Both the position numbers and the translations under genes were made by a program. The notes beneath the pieces were generated by a model. That model made no database searches and was not told the DNA's origin. It saw only the letters and a list, made by a program, of their open reading frames with translations. From Cristatella mucedo (taxonomy: Eukaryota > Bryozoa > Phylactolaemata > Cristatellidae), in the NCBI GenBank assembly GCA_009760855.2, contig WPIO01000017.1, positions 2,562,501 to 2,626,500 on the forward strand: a stretch of 64,000 bases of DNA, given 5' to 3'. Position 1 is the first letter of the stretch, and each line of letters starts with the position of its first letter. Below are positions 12,768 through 23,499 of the stretch, piece by piece.

Positions 12768-12918
12768 TGATTTAACAGACTCTTTTTGTATAGCGACAGA
12801 AGAGCCTTTACGGCTATCACCACCGCTTGCAGTGGCGATAAAGGATTGCCCACCGCAGGATTCGAACCCACGACCTCGGGGCCGAGGTCGTGAAATGCAA
12901 CCGCCTTACCCAGTGAAG
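12768..12918 (-). repeat. SINE-2, tRNA-derived SINE
   Basis: Reads on the - strand: inverted repeat CACGACCTCGG...CCGAGGTCGTG, then B box GGTTCGAATCC, then the conserved body ending CTGTTAAATCAG. It is inserted in a LINE-A tail. Confidence 0.88.
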
Positions 12919-13009
12919 TTCTTTGAAGACGCTATGCAAATGCATTACTATTGTGACTATTAATGTGGCGGGTGCAAAAATCGGCACCTAGGCTTTCCTG
13001 CGGTTAACG

Positions 13010-13330
13010 TCAAAACTGCCGTATTGCACCACTTCTCGCCGATCTGCACTGGCTTCCCATTAAGTAGCTTATCGGCATTTAAACTGCGCCACTCACTTCT
13101 TCAAGTCCTCCTATCATTATTTTGCTCCGGCTCTCCTTTCTGAAGTTCTCGATAGTGAGGCTTCGCATTATCACGCGGCGGACTACCGCTCTTCGGATTC
13201 TGGTTGCTTGGCTGTGCCTCTGAGCAACCTCAAATACTTTGGAGACCCGTTGGAGCCATTACTTTGTATTCTCCCAAAACCTGGAACCTAATCCCGAGTG
13301 ACTTAATGACATCCTACGACTTGGGACACT
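13010..13330 (+). mobile_element. Degenerate LINE fragment (RT C-terminal region)
   Basis: Broken frames recall the LADLHWLPI...FKIL and FGDPLEPL...PKTWNLIPSD parts of CR1/L2-type RT C-termini. Several frameshifts. Confidence 0.55.
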
Positions 13331-13536
13331 AGAGAAAGAAGATAAGAGAAGCAGAAACTCTCCCGTTCCTTCCTTCCAGCCTGCATTTCATTCATACAAA
13401 TTCATACAAATTCAAAAACAAGTCCTTTGCTTGCTATTGTGTGGTGAGCGCGTGCATTTTATCACCAGCAAGTTAACATTCTTCCTAGCGAGTGTGTGTA
13501 TAGTGATTTGAAGAGATATATTTCTATTAGGGCGCT

Positions 13537-13884
13537 GTGCATATTTTTATCATTACAACTGCTATTATCTCATCAATATTCGGCCTCGGTTGCTGCACGC
13601 TCTTTCCAATGAAATCAGCCCCCGAGACTTTGAATGATCGAACGGTACTCCGAATTCCTAAATCCCGAGATGATCCTGAGAGGCCTGAGGAAGTGAGCAG
13701 TAATGGCGACCATGCCAGGTACCTTAGTACCGAGGTGCGAGAGAAATGCAAGCGCTGTGCTCAGCTGGAGTTGGTTCTCCATCGGCGTCGCTACCTTAAA
13801 CGCCAAGATGCACGTATTTTTCTGCCCCCTCCCGCCGATCCGACCCCAGTTCCTGCGGAAAGATTGAAACTCTCAACCGCTTAA
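13537..13884 (+). CDS. Hypothetical open frame, unrecognised
   Basis: An open frame of 115 codons. From the internal Met at 13609 it reads a charged peptide (MKSAPETLNDRTVLRIPKSR, later EKCKRCAQLELVLHRRRYLK). Its composition is more protein-like than neighbouring frames, with one CxxC. No family recognised, no splice context or promoter seen. It could be an old transposon piece or chance. Confidence 0.18.
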   Translation: MHIFIITTAIISSIFGLGCCTLFPMKSAPETLNDRTVLRIPKSRDDPERPEEVSSNGDHARYLSTEVREKCKRCAQLELVLHRRRYLKRQDARIFLPPPADPTPVPAERLKLSTA

Positions 13885-15660
13885 CCCGTTCAATTGTTTG
13901 AATAACGGTGGCGAGCAACTGAGCAGGTATGGGATGGAGATATGGACAACGCCAGCTGGTAGTAGCTGTCCTCGGTAGCTAGTGTGAACGGTTCGTGTAT
14001 CGGGTAATTTCCAGATGTCTCGTACCCACTTAGCCACGTCCTTCGCTGGCTCTTGCGCTGGCCTTGACTCGTAGCTGAGCAAATACCAAAATTCAACGCT
14101 GCAGACGACATTTTTTCGTCCTCGGACCGAATTCCTTAAATTTCTTAAATGAATATGAAGCGCCAGAGCTCGTCGCCCTGTAATCAGTCTTTGCGGGCTG
14201 CTTTCCATTTGGATTTATATCGCTACATCTCCGTGTCTGAGAAGTTCGATTGGCATCGCTTCGACAACGTTAATAGAAGCTCCTGCGAGGTGCCGCTTTC
14301 AAAGAAGCCAGGCCTCGGTGCTTAAGTGCTCTCCGCTTATCGTCATGCACCTCGCACCGCGTTTATAGGAGTCTTGTTTCGTCGAAATGGAGGAAAACAG
14401 GAACAGGTGTAACTATAGCGCCACAGCCGTGCTCGGAGACAACGGAGGGCTTGCGTGTGGGCATCCAACCCATTCTGTCCAGGACTTCGCAAAATAGAGA
14501 CTCAAGATTCCTTCGCCCCCGCGTCACACCGCCGCGTGGATTAGTTCGCGCGCTCACGACTCTACAGAAAACAACAGCTCAAGATGAACGTCATTCAGTG
14601 ATGCAAACGCCAATGGCCTTAAGTCGACCGACTTGATACCGGGACATACTACTTTAGGCTGCCTCAAAGCTAGACATAGCATTCTCGGAGTGATGCAGCT
14701 GATGTCTACTGCTCTGAGGCTCACCCGAGTAAGCATTTTTTTTCAAGCTACGGTGTAAAAAAAAACTGGGCAGCCAAGCAGCATCGCCTGAGAATTTCCA
14801 TTTGTTTGCTAACCGAATACAGGAGTAACGCTGCTGGAAGCACGCACTTCGGTTGCATACGTGACATGGTGTCGCGAGCATTGCGCCTAATGTCGGCTCG
14901 GTGCCTAGCTGTATACACGGTTGCACTAGTGGGATCGAAATATTCGCTTTGCATTCACTAGACAGCAATCCATTGGTCGAATTGGTCGAAAGCCGCCGTA
15001 CGAGCGCTCTTAGCGTGGGAGCTACCGCTGTAGCTACCTTCCTCAATCGGAACTCGAGCTCCGAGTGCGCAACGAGATTTGAGTACTTTTTCCGAAGCTC
15101 CAATTGCGATGCAGCCGCTGCTTGCTGTAACGTCCCGCGATCTCTTCAGTTGTGCAGACGGCTTCGACTTTGGCGCTGCTGGCTTTAGCGCCGAGGTGTC
15201 CGAAGCAGCTCAGCTTCTGCGAGTTGCAGCTGTGCGTTGGCGGGACATGAAATGGCGTCGGCGTCAGCGGTACAAACGTCTGCGAAATCGTCGACGTTCG
15301 TGGAGCCTGCGACGTACTGGAGCCGGAAACGTCCAGCTTAGCGCAGCCGGAACAACCGTGCAGTCAGCCAGTCAGTCGTGCTAAAGCTGGCTGCAATCTG
15401 TTGGTTGGCCAGTTATTGGCGGAATGGAGATAGTAGATGATGCATGCTTAATGCGGCGTTCAAGCGCGAGTAGCCGGACCGCCGCCGCCGCTGCCGCAGT
15501 AGGACCCTGCCTGCTGAGGCTGCAGCCTTGAGCCCCGAATATTAAAGTTTGAAAAAATAGTGCAACCTTGTACATTCGACATTGCATTCTGCTTCGCAGC
15601 GACTACTCAGGGTTGGGCAGGGCGCCACGACGCCCCGAGTGGCACAGGACAATAATGTAT
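13885..15660. other. Intergenic, no supported gene
   Basis: Mixed-composition unique DNA. A frame at 15079-15384 (+) has an Arg/Lys-rich stretch (MKWRRRQRYKRLRNRRR) but I cannot tie it to a family. Nothing else can be supported. Confidence 0.4.
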
Positions 15661-15800
15661 GCGTGGACAATGTACAAGTATATATAAAAATATATATGCA
15701 AATATAATATATGCATATACATACATACATACATACATACATGCATGCATAAATACATACAAACATAAATATGTAATAAATATATTTTTTATATATTATT
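15661..15800. repeat. ATAC/ATATAT-rich low-complexity tract
   Basis: (CATA)n and (TATA)n-type simple sequence directly before the minisatellite. Confidence 0.8.
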
Positions 15801-15888
15801 TCTCTCATTTCTTCGTAGTATCTTTGCGGAGGCAGGGAGGACGGCGCTTCGTCGACTTCAGGCACGCGCTCAGCTCGCTGCTGCGGCT

Positions 15889-16176
15889 CGCAGACAGCCT
15901 CGTTCGCAGACAGCCTCGTTCGCAGACAGCCTCGTTCGCAGACAGCCTCGTTCGCAGACAGCCTCGTTCGCAGACAGCCTCGTTCGCAGACAGCCTCGTT
16001 CGCAGACAGCCTCGTTCGCAGACAGCCTCGTTCGCAGACAGCCTCGTTCGCAGACAGCCTCGTTCGCAGACAGCCTCGTTCGCAGACAGCCTCGTTCGCA
16101 GACAGCCTCGTTCGCAGACAGCCTCGTTCGCAGACAGCCTCGTTCGCAGACAGCCTCGTTCGCAGACAGCCTCGTT
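15889..16176. repeat. 16-bp minisatellite, 18 perfect copies
   Basis: The unit CGCAGACAGCCTCGTT is repeated 18 times with no mismatch that I can see (288 bp). Both ends are bordered by a direct copy of GCTGCTGCGGCTCGCAGACA (15878-15897 and 16179-16198). Since 288 is divisible by 3, the array does not change frame, and it is open on both strands, giving a 16-residue periodic peptide (+: FADSLVRRQPRSQTAS; -: CERGCLRTRLSANEAV). Translation is not supported by other evidence. Confidence 0.97.
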
Positions 16177-16254
16177 CGCTGCTGCGGCTCGCAGACAGCC
16201 TGGCTTCGTTGCAATCGCTCAGGCCGCGGCTCCAGCCGCCGCGGCCTGCTGCGG

Positions 16255-16268
16255 CGCCATCGCCGCCG

Positions 16269-16308
<40 letters not shown>

Positions 16309-16309
16309 A
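16255..16309. repeat. (CCG)n trinucleotide repeat
   Basis: About 17 near-perfect GCC/CCG triplets just downstream of the minisatellite. Confidence 0.93.
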
Positions 16310-16804
16310 GCATCGTCTTTTGTTGTTCACCGACTCGCTCAGCTCGGGTGCTTGAGTCATTCTGCTTGGCCTGGATGTGTTTGCGCGCGCGTTCGTGCAT
16401 GTGTGTGCACGTGCGAACGCATATGTGTGTATGTTCTCGCACGCTTGTGCGTTTCCGCGTGTGCGTGCGCGTTCACGTGCCGCCACTTCGTGTTGAAGCT
16501 GATTGAATTAAATCCGTCTAGACCCTACGGAACCAGCCAACTCGTGTCACACTGGTAGGACAGGGTCCTAGCACTAGTTGGCTAATACGTGAGGTAATAC
16601 CGTGGCCTCACGCGGAGCCTGCGGTGATTAGGGCCTGGCCAGTAATTCGTGAAGGTCACTACCAAACGCCTCGGGCCATGTAGTTGCTAGCGTCCATTGA
16701 TTGCCCGTGTCGGACTCAAAACTGGCGTTTGCGACAAGCATTCGCGCTTCCACGCTTCCCTTTAATCTCGAAAGCCGACAGTATTTCCTGCTGCTGCCTC
16801 ATTG

Positions 16805-16972
16805 GTCTGCCGGTGGCACGGTCAACTGGACGGACACTCACGGAAGGGAAAAAGTCGTGGGTTCAAATCCTGCAGTCGGGCAATCCTATATTTCCAACTT
16901 CAAGCGGCGGGGATAGCCGTTAAGGCTTTTCTGCCGCTAAGCAAATGAGGCTGCTAAATTAGCTAAGACTTT
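16805..16972 (+). repeat. SINE-2 copy, diverged
   Basis: A-box-like GGTGGCACGGTC, B box GGTTCAAATCC, body GATAGCCGTTAAGGCTTTTC, end GCTGCTAAATTAGCTAAGAC followed by TTTTTT. Confidence 0.8.
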
Positions 16973-17469
16973 TTTCATTACTGAAGTTGTTGGCCTAAGC
17001 TGGCACCGGAAGTTCCGGTGCCGAAAGGACTTACTCGTCAACGACCGCGAGAAACGCCAACGCTGTAGGCTCAGTAATTTCTTTTTTATTGCAGTTGGTA
17101 TGCGGTTCTTGTTGTGCAAGCATCGAACGGGTGAGGTGCTGCTGATAGAGAGCAGAGCGGGGCTGCGACCCCATTGGCTGACTCACGTGCGTGCATGGGG
17201 CCCCGGGTTACGAACGTCTCTGGCAACCGACCGCGTGGGCTGCTAAAACTCGCATTGGGGAAAAACTACTGGGGTTACGAATTCGGTACCGGGTTAAGAT
17301 CTGAACCCAATGGGTTTGCTGGAGCTTCAGAAGTATTCTGGAATACAGTTTTGGAACGAATCAGCTGTCACATGCTTCCAAAACAGCACCGGAAAGTAAA
17401 AGAATTCATACCAATTTATTGAGCGCTAAATTGAGCCTTTAAAGTAATCAAGAAGTAAACGTAAAGATT

Positions 17470-17628
17470 TGCTGATTCAACAGTCGCATCTGTTTAGTGG
17501 CAGAAGAGCCTCTGCGGCAACTCGAAGGTCCCCCACACTTCCACACTTGCAGCAGGCAATAAAGAATCGCTTGCTGCAGGACAGGAACCTGCGACCTGGG
17601 TCGTCAAGGTTGGGCACCTTACCCACAG
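17470..17628 (-). repeat. SINE-2 copy, diverged
   Basis: Read on the - strand, the B-box region (GACCCAGGTCGCAGGTTCCT) and the body ending near GTTGAATCAGC match SINE-2 weakly. It abuts the 30-bp repeat array. Confidence 0.6.
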
Positions 17629-17630
17629 CG

Positions 17631-17780
17631 AAGCTTCGCGAAGCCTGGCGCGGATGAGCGAAGCTTCGCGAAGCCTGGCGCAGATGAGCGAAGCTTCGCG
17701 AAGCCTGGCGCGGATGAGCGAAGCTTCGCGAAGCCTGGCGCGGATGAGCGAAGCTTCGCGAAGCCTGGCGCGGATGAGCG
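17631..17780. repeat. 30-bp palindrome-containing tandem repeat, 5 copies
   Basis: Five nearly identical 30-bp units. Each junction contains the perfect 12-bp palindrome GCGAAGCTTCGC overlapping the 10-bp palindrome CTTCGCGAAG. One unit has a single-base change (CAGATG for CGGATG). The array starts where the 5' end of the adjacent SINE-2 lies. Confidence 0.95.
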
Positions 17781-17799
17781 GAGCCGCAGCTGCAGCTGC

Positions 17800-18161
17800 C
17801 GTCTGCAGCTGCGCTTGATAGGTTGCACCTGGCGCTCGATAGTTGCGGAGTCGATCGGCGGAGTCGGCGGCGGTCGGCGGCGCTCGAACCGCGGCGCCTA
17901 AAAGCTCAAAGAGAGTTCAGACTCAAAGAAAGGTCGGAGCAAATGTCGTGCGCGCGCGCGTTGCTGCGGCCGGTCAAGCTCGCGACCGGTTCGAAGCGCG
18001 AGCAGCGCGGTGGTGCGAAAGACTACGCGCCGACCACGTCGACGCCACCGGACAATGCTCGAATTTACTCAGGCACTCTCGCAGCATGGCCAAACGCACA
18101 AACGCACGCGACAAAACACGCCGCCGATCCTATTCGTTAGTCGACGCGAGTCGGTCGATAG
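17800..18161 (+). CDS. Possible CpG-rich first exon of an unidentified gene
   Basis: This segment is strikingly rich in CpG (for example CGCGCGCGCGTTGCTGCGGC) and ends in a near-consensus donor (ATAG|GTAAGTAAT at 18162). A frame from the Met at 18086 reads MAKRTNARDKTRRRSYSLVD and runs open into the donor, 25 codons plus one base. A CpG-rich promoter with first exon is a fair reading. No downstream exon could be matched, and it may be non-coding 5' UTR. Confidence 0.28.
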
Positions 18162-18572
18162 GTAAGTAATCGCATACGTGTAAAGATGAGTGCGCCGTCA
18201 AGTGTTGGCCGAGAGCGAGGATGCATGCAGCGGTGCATGCAGGGCCACATGTCATGGAGGCGTATCGTACAGCTCCTCCTCTTCCATGTGTACAGTAAGC
18301 AGTCACGAAAAGTCCACGTAGCACCCTTGAGCCAGATGGATTGCTTGAACGCGACACGTCGAGGAAGCCAGTAGTGCTGACATAAATTGAAACCGCACGG
18401 TAGCTTAATTAGTTTAACTCTCGCAGCGAATGCGATGAAATCAAAATAGCGACAGTGCGTCAACCCTCTGCAATTTTGATAACGACACGGAGCTTACTGG
18501 GTGGTGACCCGGCAATTTCTCTCACAGGTCAGGTGAGAGGTAATTTTATGCCATTCCTTCTGCAGAAAGAAT

Positions 18573-19362
18573 ATAATAATAACAATAATAACAGTAATGC
18601 ATTTGATAAAGCGCCCTCAGATAACTCAATCTCTTTCTGGGCACTTTACAGTTGCTGCAAAGGAAGCACGATCGAATGGTTAGTGGTGGCAGGCTCAAGA
18701 AACAACCGGAATAACATGGGTTAGGGATGATATGCACAGGGTCAACTTGCAAGTTGGGTTAGTGGCAGCATGCGCAGTATCAGCACGCATAAGCACATAA
18801 AGGACGAATCACAGGTACACCCTAAACCTAACCTATGCTGTCATAAATAGGTGCACTTTTAGTTTCTTTTTAAATGTGGTCAAGTCAGAAGATGTCGTGA
18901 CGCAAGTTGGACGTGAGTTCCAGGCTTTTGGAGCATACGAACCAAAGGCACGGTCTCCAAAGGACTTGAGGTTCGTACGAGGTATTGGTAAACGATTAGA
19001 TTCCAGCAAGCGGGTTGTACGATGCTTAGCCTGGTTGAAGAGTAGATCTGATAGATAGCCTGGAGCTACAGAATGAAGGGACCTAAAAGTCAGTAACAAA
19101 ATCTTGAACTCGATGCGTTGCCTGACTGGGAGCCAGTGCAGGTCGGTGAGAAGTGGTGTGATGTGGCAAATGCGACGCTCACGACATACAAACCTAGCTG
19201 CAGAGTTTTGCCCCAACTGTAAGCGCCTGGTTGCACAGACCGGTAGACCAGCAAGCAGTGAGTAACAGAAGTCAAGACGGGATGTCACAAATGCGTGGAC
19301 CAACTTAGACGTGGTATCCTTATCTAAACAAGCCCGAATTTTAGCAATGTTATGTAGCTGAA
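18573..19362 (-). mobile_element. LINE-A 3' half
   Basis: On the - strand it runs from [12 protein letters not shown] through [38 protein letters not shown] and SFGDRAFGSYAPKAWNS to the 3' UTR and hairpin tail, ending in (ATT)n near 18573. The last 156 codons (18836-19303) are open, so it is fairly young, but it is 5'-truncated and lacks the RT catalytic core. Confidence 0.92.
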
Positions 19363-21944
19363 GTAATCCCGTGAACTCGGAATCTAATTTGTTTTTTATT
19401 TAACTGGTGAACCTGCTGCGAAATACTGAAACCATTACTTTCAAGCCCTTTCTGGTTGTATAGCATCGCTGTCTATTGTATAGCATCACTGTCTACCACT
19501 CCGGATCTGGTGATTCATCATTTCAGGCTGGCATTCTTTCTTTCAATTTTACCTCGCGGCCGCTTCTGCGAAACCGAACTTCAACGAAATGGCTCGATTA
19601 GAATAATCTTCGCTTTCTTTTCAACGCAAGGATAGCACTCTGCTGACACTCGGAGGTAAATCCTGCCATCTCTCGACGAGCACCGTTTACCGCTCACTAA
19701 AAGTCTGCGGAGCCAAAATGGCGCACACACTCGCGAAACCCAGAAGGCTTGCAACTGCAATTGAACATTCTTCTGTATTTGATAAGTGTTTGACTGCAGG
19801 GCAGCGGCCCAGCGGAACGCAAGCAAACGTGCAGCATAGCTAACTAAATATGATGGGCACCTTTCATAACATCCGCATGTAACCACAGGGCAAAAAGTAC
19901 TTCTCAATGTTCTTTCCCATTTCGCCAAAAACTAAATAGGTTTATCGCAGCAGATTACTTGATGAAACGCTGTTAGCGTCGAACGTGTTGGCGAGACTTA
20001 CTTCAGCAGTTATTGAAAGTAGCGGGGAATTTGGTTCGGTGATAAATCTCGACCTATTGGAACGGCATAATAATAAGGCCTTCCCTTCAAATTCCGCAAG
20101 GAAAGCTGTTTAGCCTGTCGAAAGACTTGTTAGTTTAAATATTCCTGTTGTTTTAACTCTGAATTAGATGTCTTAAAACGTCCCGGAGCTTTATTTCTGC
20201 AATCGTGGACACTTACTGAAAAACCTACCTGACACAAATAAAAAATATTTGTGGGGCTGAGGTAAACAAGCAAAACCGAACTCATATTTCAATTTTCACT
20301 CTGATAAGCAAATTAATGGCCGAATTATGAAATTTGCATAGTGCAAAGCTGCATTAAAAATGAAGCACTTGAAAAGTCACGAGCATGCACCTCAACAAAC
20401 TTCACGACGGTACCTACCAAAGAATACCTACCATGGTTTTAACAAGTTGGGATGCAAGTCGCATAGGATGCTGAGATTGCTTATTTTTTTATTTGTAGAT
20501 ACTTTGCTACCGGTTTACATCCAGGTTAGTCATGGTCTGCATAATAATTTTTCTTCCAAGTTGAAGTCGTCAGAACTAGCGATCGCATTTCTAACACATT
20601 TGTCTTTTGAACGGTACCATAAATAAATAGTTGATCATCAGACCAATTTATAAGTATTTTCTTGACTTTCCCGTTAAGTTCAACACTTTGTCTTATCTCG
20701 ATCGTGCGAATCGCCAAAAAATGGTCAACGATTTTGAAGTTCTTGGAAATTTGCGTATTAAAGAAAGAAACTTATTAAAAATGCAATCACAAGTTTTGAT
20801 GATTGACAGAAGATTGGAACAGTGACTAAAAATTTTTGTAAGACCTATTTACACCGGACGTGGCTTATCGAACTCAGCAAAACAATTTCTTTAAACAATA
20901 ACAGAACCCGATTTGCGGTTTTTTGACCAACTAAATATTTGAAATACTCAACCCTAATTGGACCCGCATAACTTTACTTTAAAATGTAAAGAGACATTCA
21001 ATCTTCAAAATAATGACACCCCCTTGAGGTCAACCGTCTGACTGGTAGTTATAACGATCGAAACCCGCTAGCACCAAACGCAGTCACGCCCCTTAACTCA
21101 TAGTTATTACACGCCCACCTTAGCCGTACGGCTATCCAAGGCCCTAACTTCTTATTTACCTGCCAGGAAAATGTTTACGTTAGTGTGTTTATATTGGCTA
21201 AAAAAACAGGAAGTGACTACTGTTCGGCAACTAGACTATCGTTATTGATAATGCATTGATAATTGAGCCCGATGGCGGTAACCCGGGTTACCATGGTAAC
21301 CCGGGTGCGAGGGGACTGCGATAACTACCTGATTATTGGTCAAAATTATATGCAAATAGGCTAAACATTTTGGGCTCATCGAGTTCTATTCGTCAGCAGA
21401 AAGACAGCGACTTCGAAAACGATGCTTTGTATTTCACAATGTGAAGCGGCTGACCAGATCCCCATTCAAGAACAACTAAGGTGATTTCAAGTTCTCATTT
21501 CTGCCGTTTATAGCGATATTTGTATGGCGAACGCGGGTCAGACGCAGGGTCTCAGCAACCGCGGGTCTGAATGGCAAGTTTGACTGTCGGAGCATGTGGA
21601 TCGTGTAGATGCATTTTTTTGATGCTGTATCGTAGTATTGCATGGTTGACGTATTCGTGAAGATCTGTATTAATGTATGTATTGATTCTTTGTGCGATGC
21701 ATAGCGCTCTCGTTTTTTATAGGTTGCCGTTCTCAGTTGCTCACAACCACATGACCGAGTCAAATTCCAGCCCTCAGTGTCTTGCTTATGTAATATCTCC
21801 GATAATAGTGATCCGATCAATTTGAAATATATGATGGTTTGTGCTTACACATCATTTCAACCGTCTCACGTCGTATGTTGGTCCTTAATATGCAGGCCTA
21901 TTTCGATAGTGAGCTAGCTTTTTGTGTTACAATACTTTTTATAA
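19363..21944. other. AT-richer intergenic DNA, no supported gene
   Basis: Unique-looking DNA. The longest frames (19581-19928 and 21476-21820, - strand, about 115 codons each) match no family I know. A promoter-like motif cluster at 21281-21358 is listed separately. Confidence 0.45.
21281..21358. promoter_or_regulatory. Palindrome with RFX X-box, CCAAT box and octamer
   Basis: A perfect 26-bp palindrome (21281-21306) contains GTTACCATGGTAAC (21287-21300), an ideal two-half-site RFX X-box. About 30 bp downstream is ATTGG (inverted CCAAT), and about 20 bp later an exact POU octamer, ATGCAAAT (21351-21358). No nearby gene was identified, so the target is unknown. Confidence 0.4.
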
Positions 21945-22400
21945 TCGTGCTGCCAAGGTGTCTGGCAAATGTCTGCTGCATCAGTTTCAGCCTGTTCGTG
22001 CCCTCAGGTCCTGTGTGGACAATGAATTAGCTGTCCTATTCCTCCGCTTAAAGACCGTTGGCGATAGAAGCTTTAGCTCTGCAGGTCCTAGACTGTGGAA
22101 CTTGCTTCCACAATTTGTACGCAACGACAACTACTCTCCTACTGCCGGCTATGGCACATCCTTTTCAGCGGTCCTGAGCTGCTACTTCCATGCTACTCAC
22201 TACCTCAACTGCTCTCCTGACTCTGCTGTGCTTCCCACTTTTTCTTTGTTGCGTGAGACGAAGTCTGTTGGCTACCGAATGCGTACCGAAAGTCGCTTAG
22301 GCCGTGAGTGCGCTATACAAAACTCTCCTGCGTAACACCCACGTGGTCTTTATGACTTTGTGGAGTTACAGACGGAGATACATAACATAACATAACATAA
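21945..22400 (+). mobile_element. LINE-B fragment (second CR1/Jockey-like family)
   Basis: The reading frame holds the RT C-terminal end VGDRSFSSAGPRLWNLLP, followed by a 3' end with GTGAGTGCGCTATACAAAAC and a terminal (ACATA)n tract. 5'-truncated. Confidence 0.82.
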
Positions 22401-22524
22401 ATGTCGTGGATATGCTAGTAATGACCGAATCAACGTAAAACTTGAGGTATACACTCCTTGTTATGTATTTTAACTTTTTATGACAGTAAACCGGGTGATT
22501 CGGGCCGTTATGTTAATCGTTTAA

Positions 22525-23070
22525 TAGTGGTGATACACTTGACAAAGCGCCCCCAGAGAACTCAATCTCCTAGGTGCTTTACATTTGCTGCAAAGGAAAC
22601 ACGATCGAATGGTTAGAGGTAGCATGCTCAATAACCAACAGGAATAACATGGTTGGGGTGACATGCACAGGGTCAGCATGCAAGTTTGGTTAGTGGCAGC
22701 ATGCACAGTATCAGCACGCATAGGCACATGAAGGACTAATCACGGGACCCACTAAATGCTTTCATAGATATGTGCGTTTTTAATTTTTTTTTAAATTTGG
22801 TCAAGTCAGGGGATGTTGTGACGGAATTCGGGAGTGAGTTTCAGGCTTTTAGAGCATTCGAACTAAAGGCATGGTCTCCACAGGATTTGAGATTTGTATG
22901 ATGTATTGGTAAACAGTTAGATTTCGCAAAGTGGGTGGTACGATGCTTAGCCTGATGAGGGAGTAGTGATAGGTAGGCTGAAGCCGAAGAATGAAGGGAC
23001 CTAATAGTGAGAGACAAAACCTTGAAGTCAATGCATTGCTTGACTGGTGGCCAGTGCAGGTCGGCGAGAA
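22525..23070 (-). mobile_element. LINE-A 3' fragment
   Basis: - strand LINE-A 3' UTR with hairpin tail (22525-22740) and degraded RT C-terminal end. Frame broken. Confidence 0.85.
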
Positions 23071-23344
23071 GTAGTGCAACGTTATATTAATTGTTTGCAA
23101 ACTTACAACATCTTCAACGCAGTTTTCCAAAATATTGTCTTTGGCACCTTGTAAATTTTACAGCTTGGCCAGTTGTGGCCACACCGACTTAAAATTTGGA
23201 ATATTTGCTCCGGTCAACTTGTCGCAAGTATCCGTCATCTCAATTGGGTTTTAAGTTAAGTTAATATCCTTGAATGTCACATTAGTGACTTTTTCTAATT
23301 ACAGGGATGTTTAACACGTTGGAAATATTTGTTTCTTTTTATAT

Positions 23345-23490
23345 AATATAATTCATTTATATAGCGCCCCAAGAGAATTTAATCTCTATTCAGGCGCTTT
23401 ACATATGCCTCGGGGCTCGAGCCCACGACCTCAGCGCCAGACCTTGGCCGGGGCGAGCGCCTTAACCACTGGACCAATCCAGCTCGCGCT
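23345..23490 (-). repeat. SINE-1 copy
   Basis: - strand: GGTCCAGTGGTTAAGG (A-box region), GGGCTCGAGCCC (B-box region), LINE-A-like tail AGAGATTAAATTCTCTTGGG. Confidence 0.9.
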
Positions 23491-23499
23491 TTTTAGATG

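Noticed and set aside
12768-12918. tRNA gene (perfect B box)
   Set aside because: One member of a dispersed family with a common non-tRNA body, TSDs and no foldable acceptor stem: SINE-2.
15889-16176. CRISPR-like array
   Set aside because: Repeats are contiguous with no spacers, and the DNA is animal.
15542-16486. 314-codon open frame on the - strand across the 16-bp minisatellite
   Set aside because: The length comes from a stop-free repeat and a CCG tract; flanks show no protein family, splice context or codon signal.
21281-21358. MHC class II SXY promoter module
   Set aside because: X-box, CCAAT and octamer resemble it, but there is no related gene, and such genes are not expected outside jawed vertebrates.
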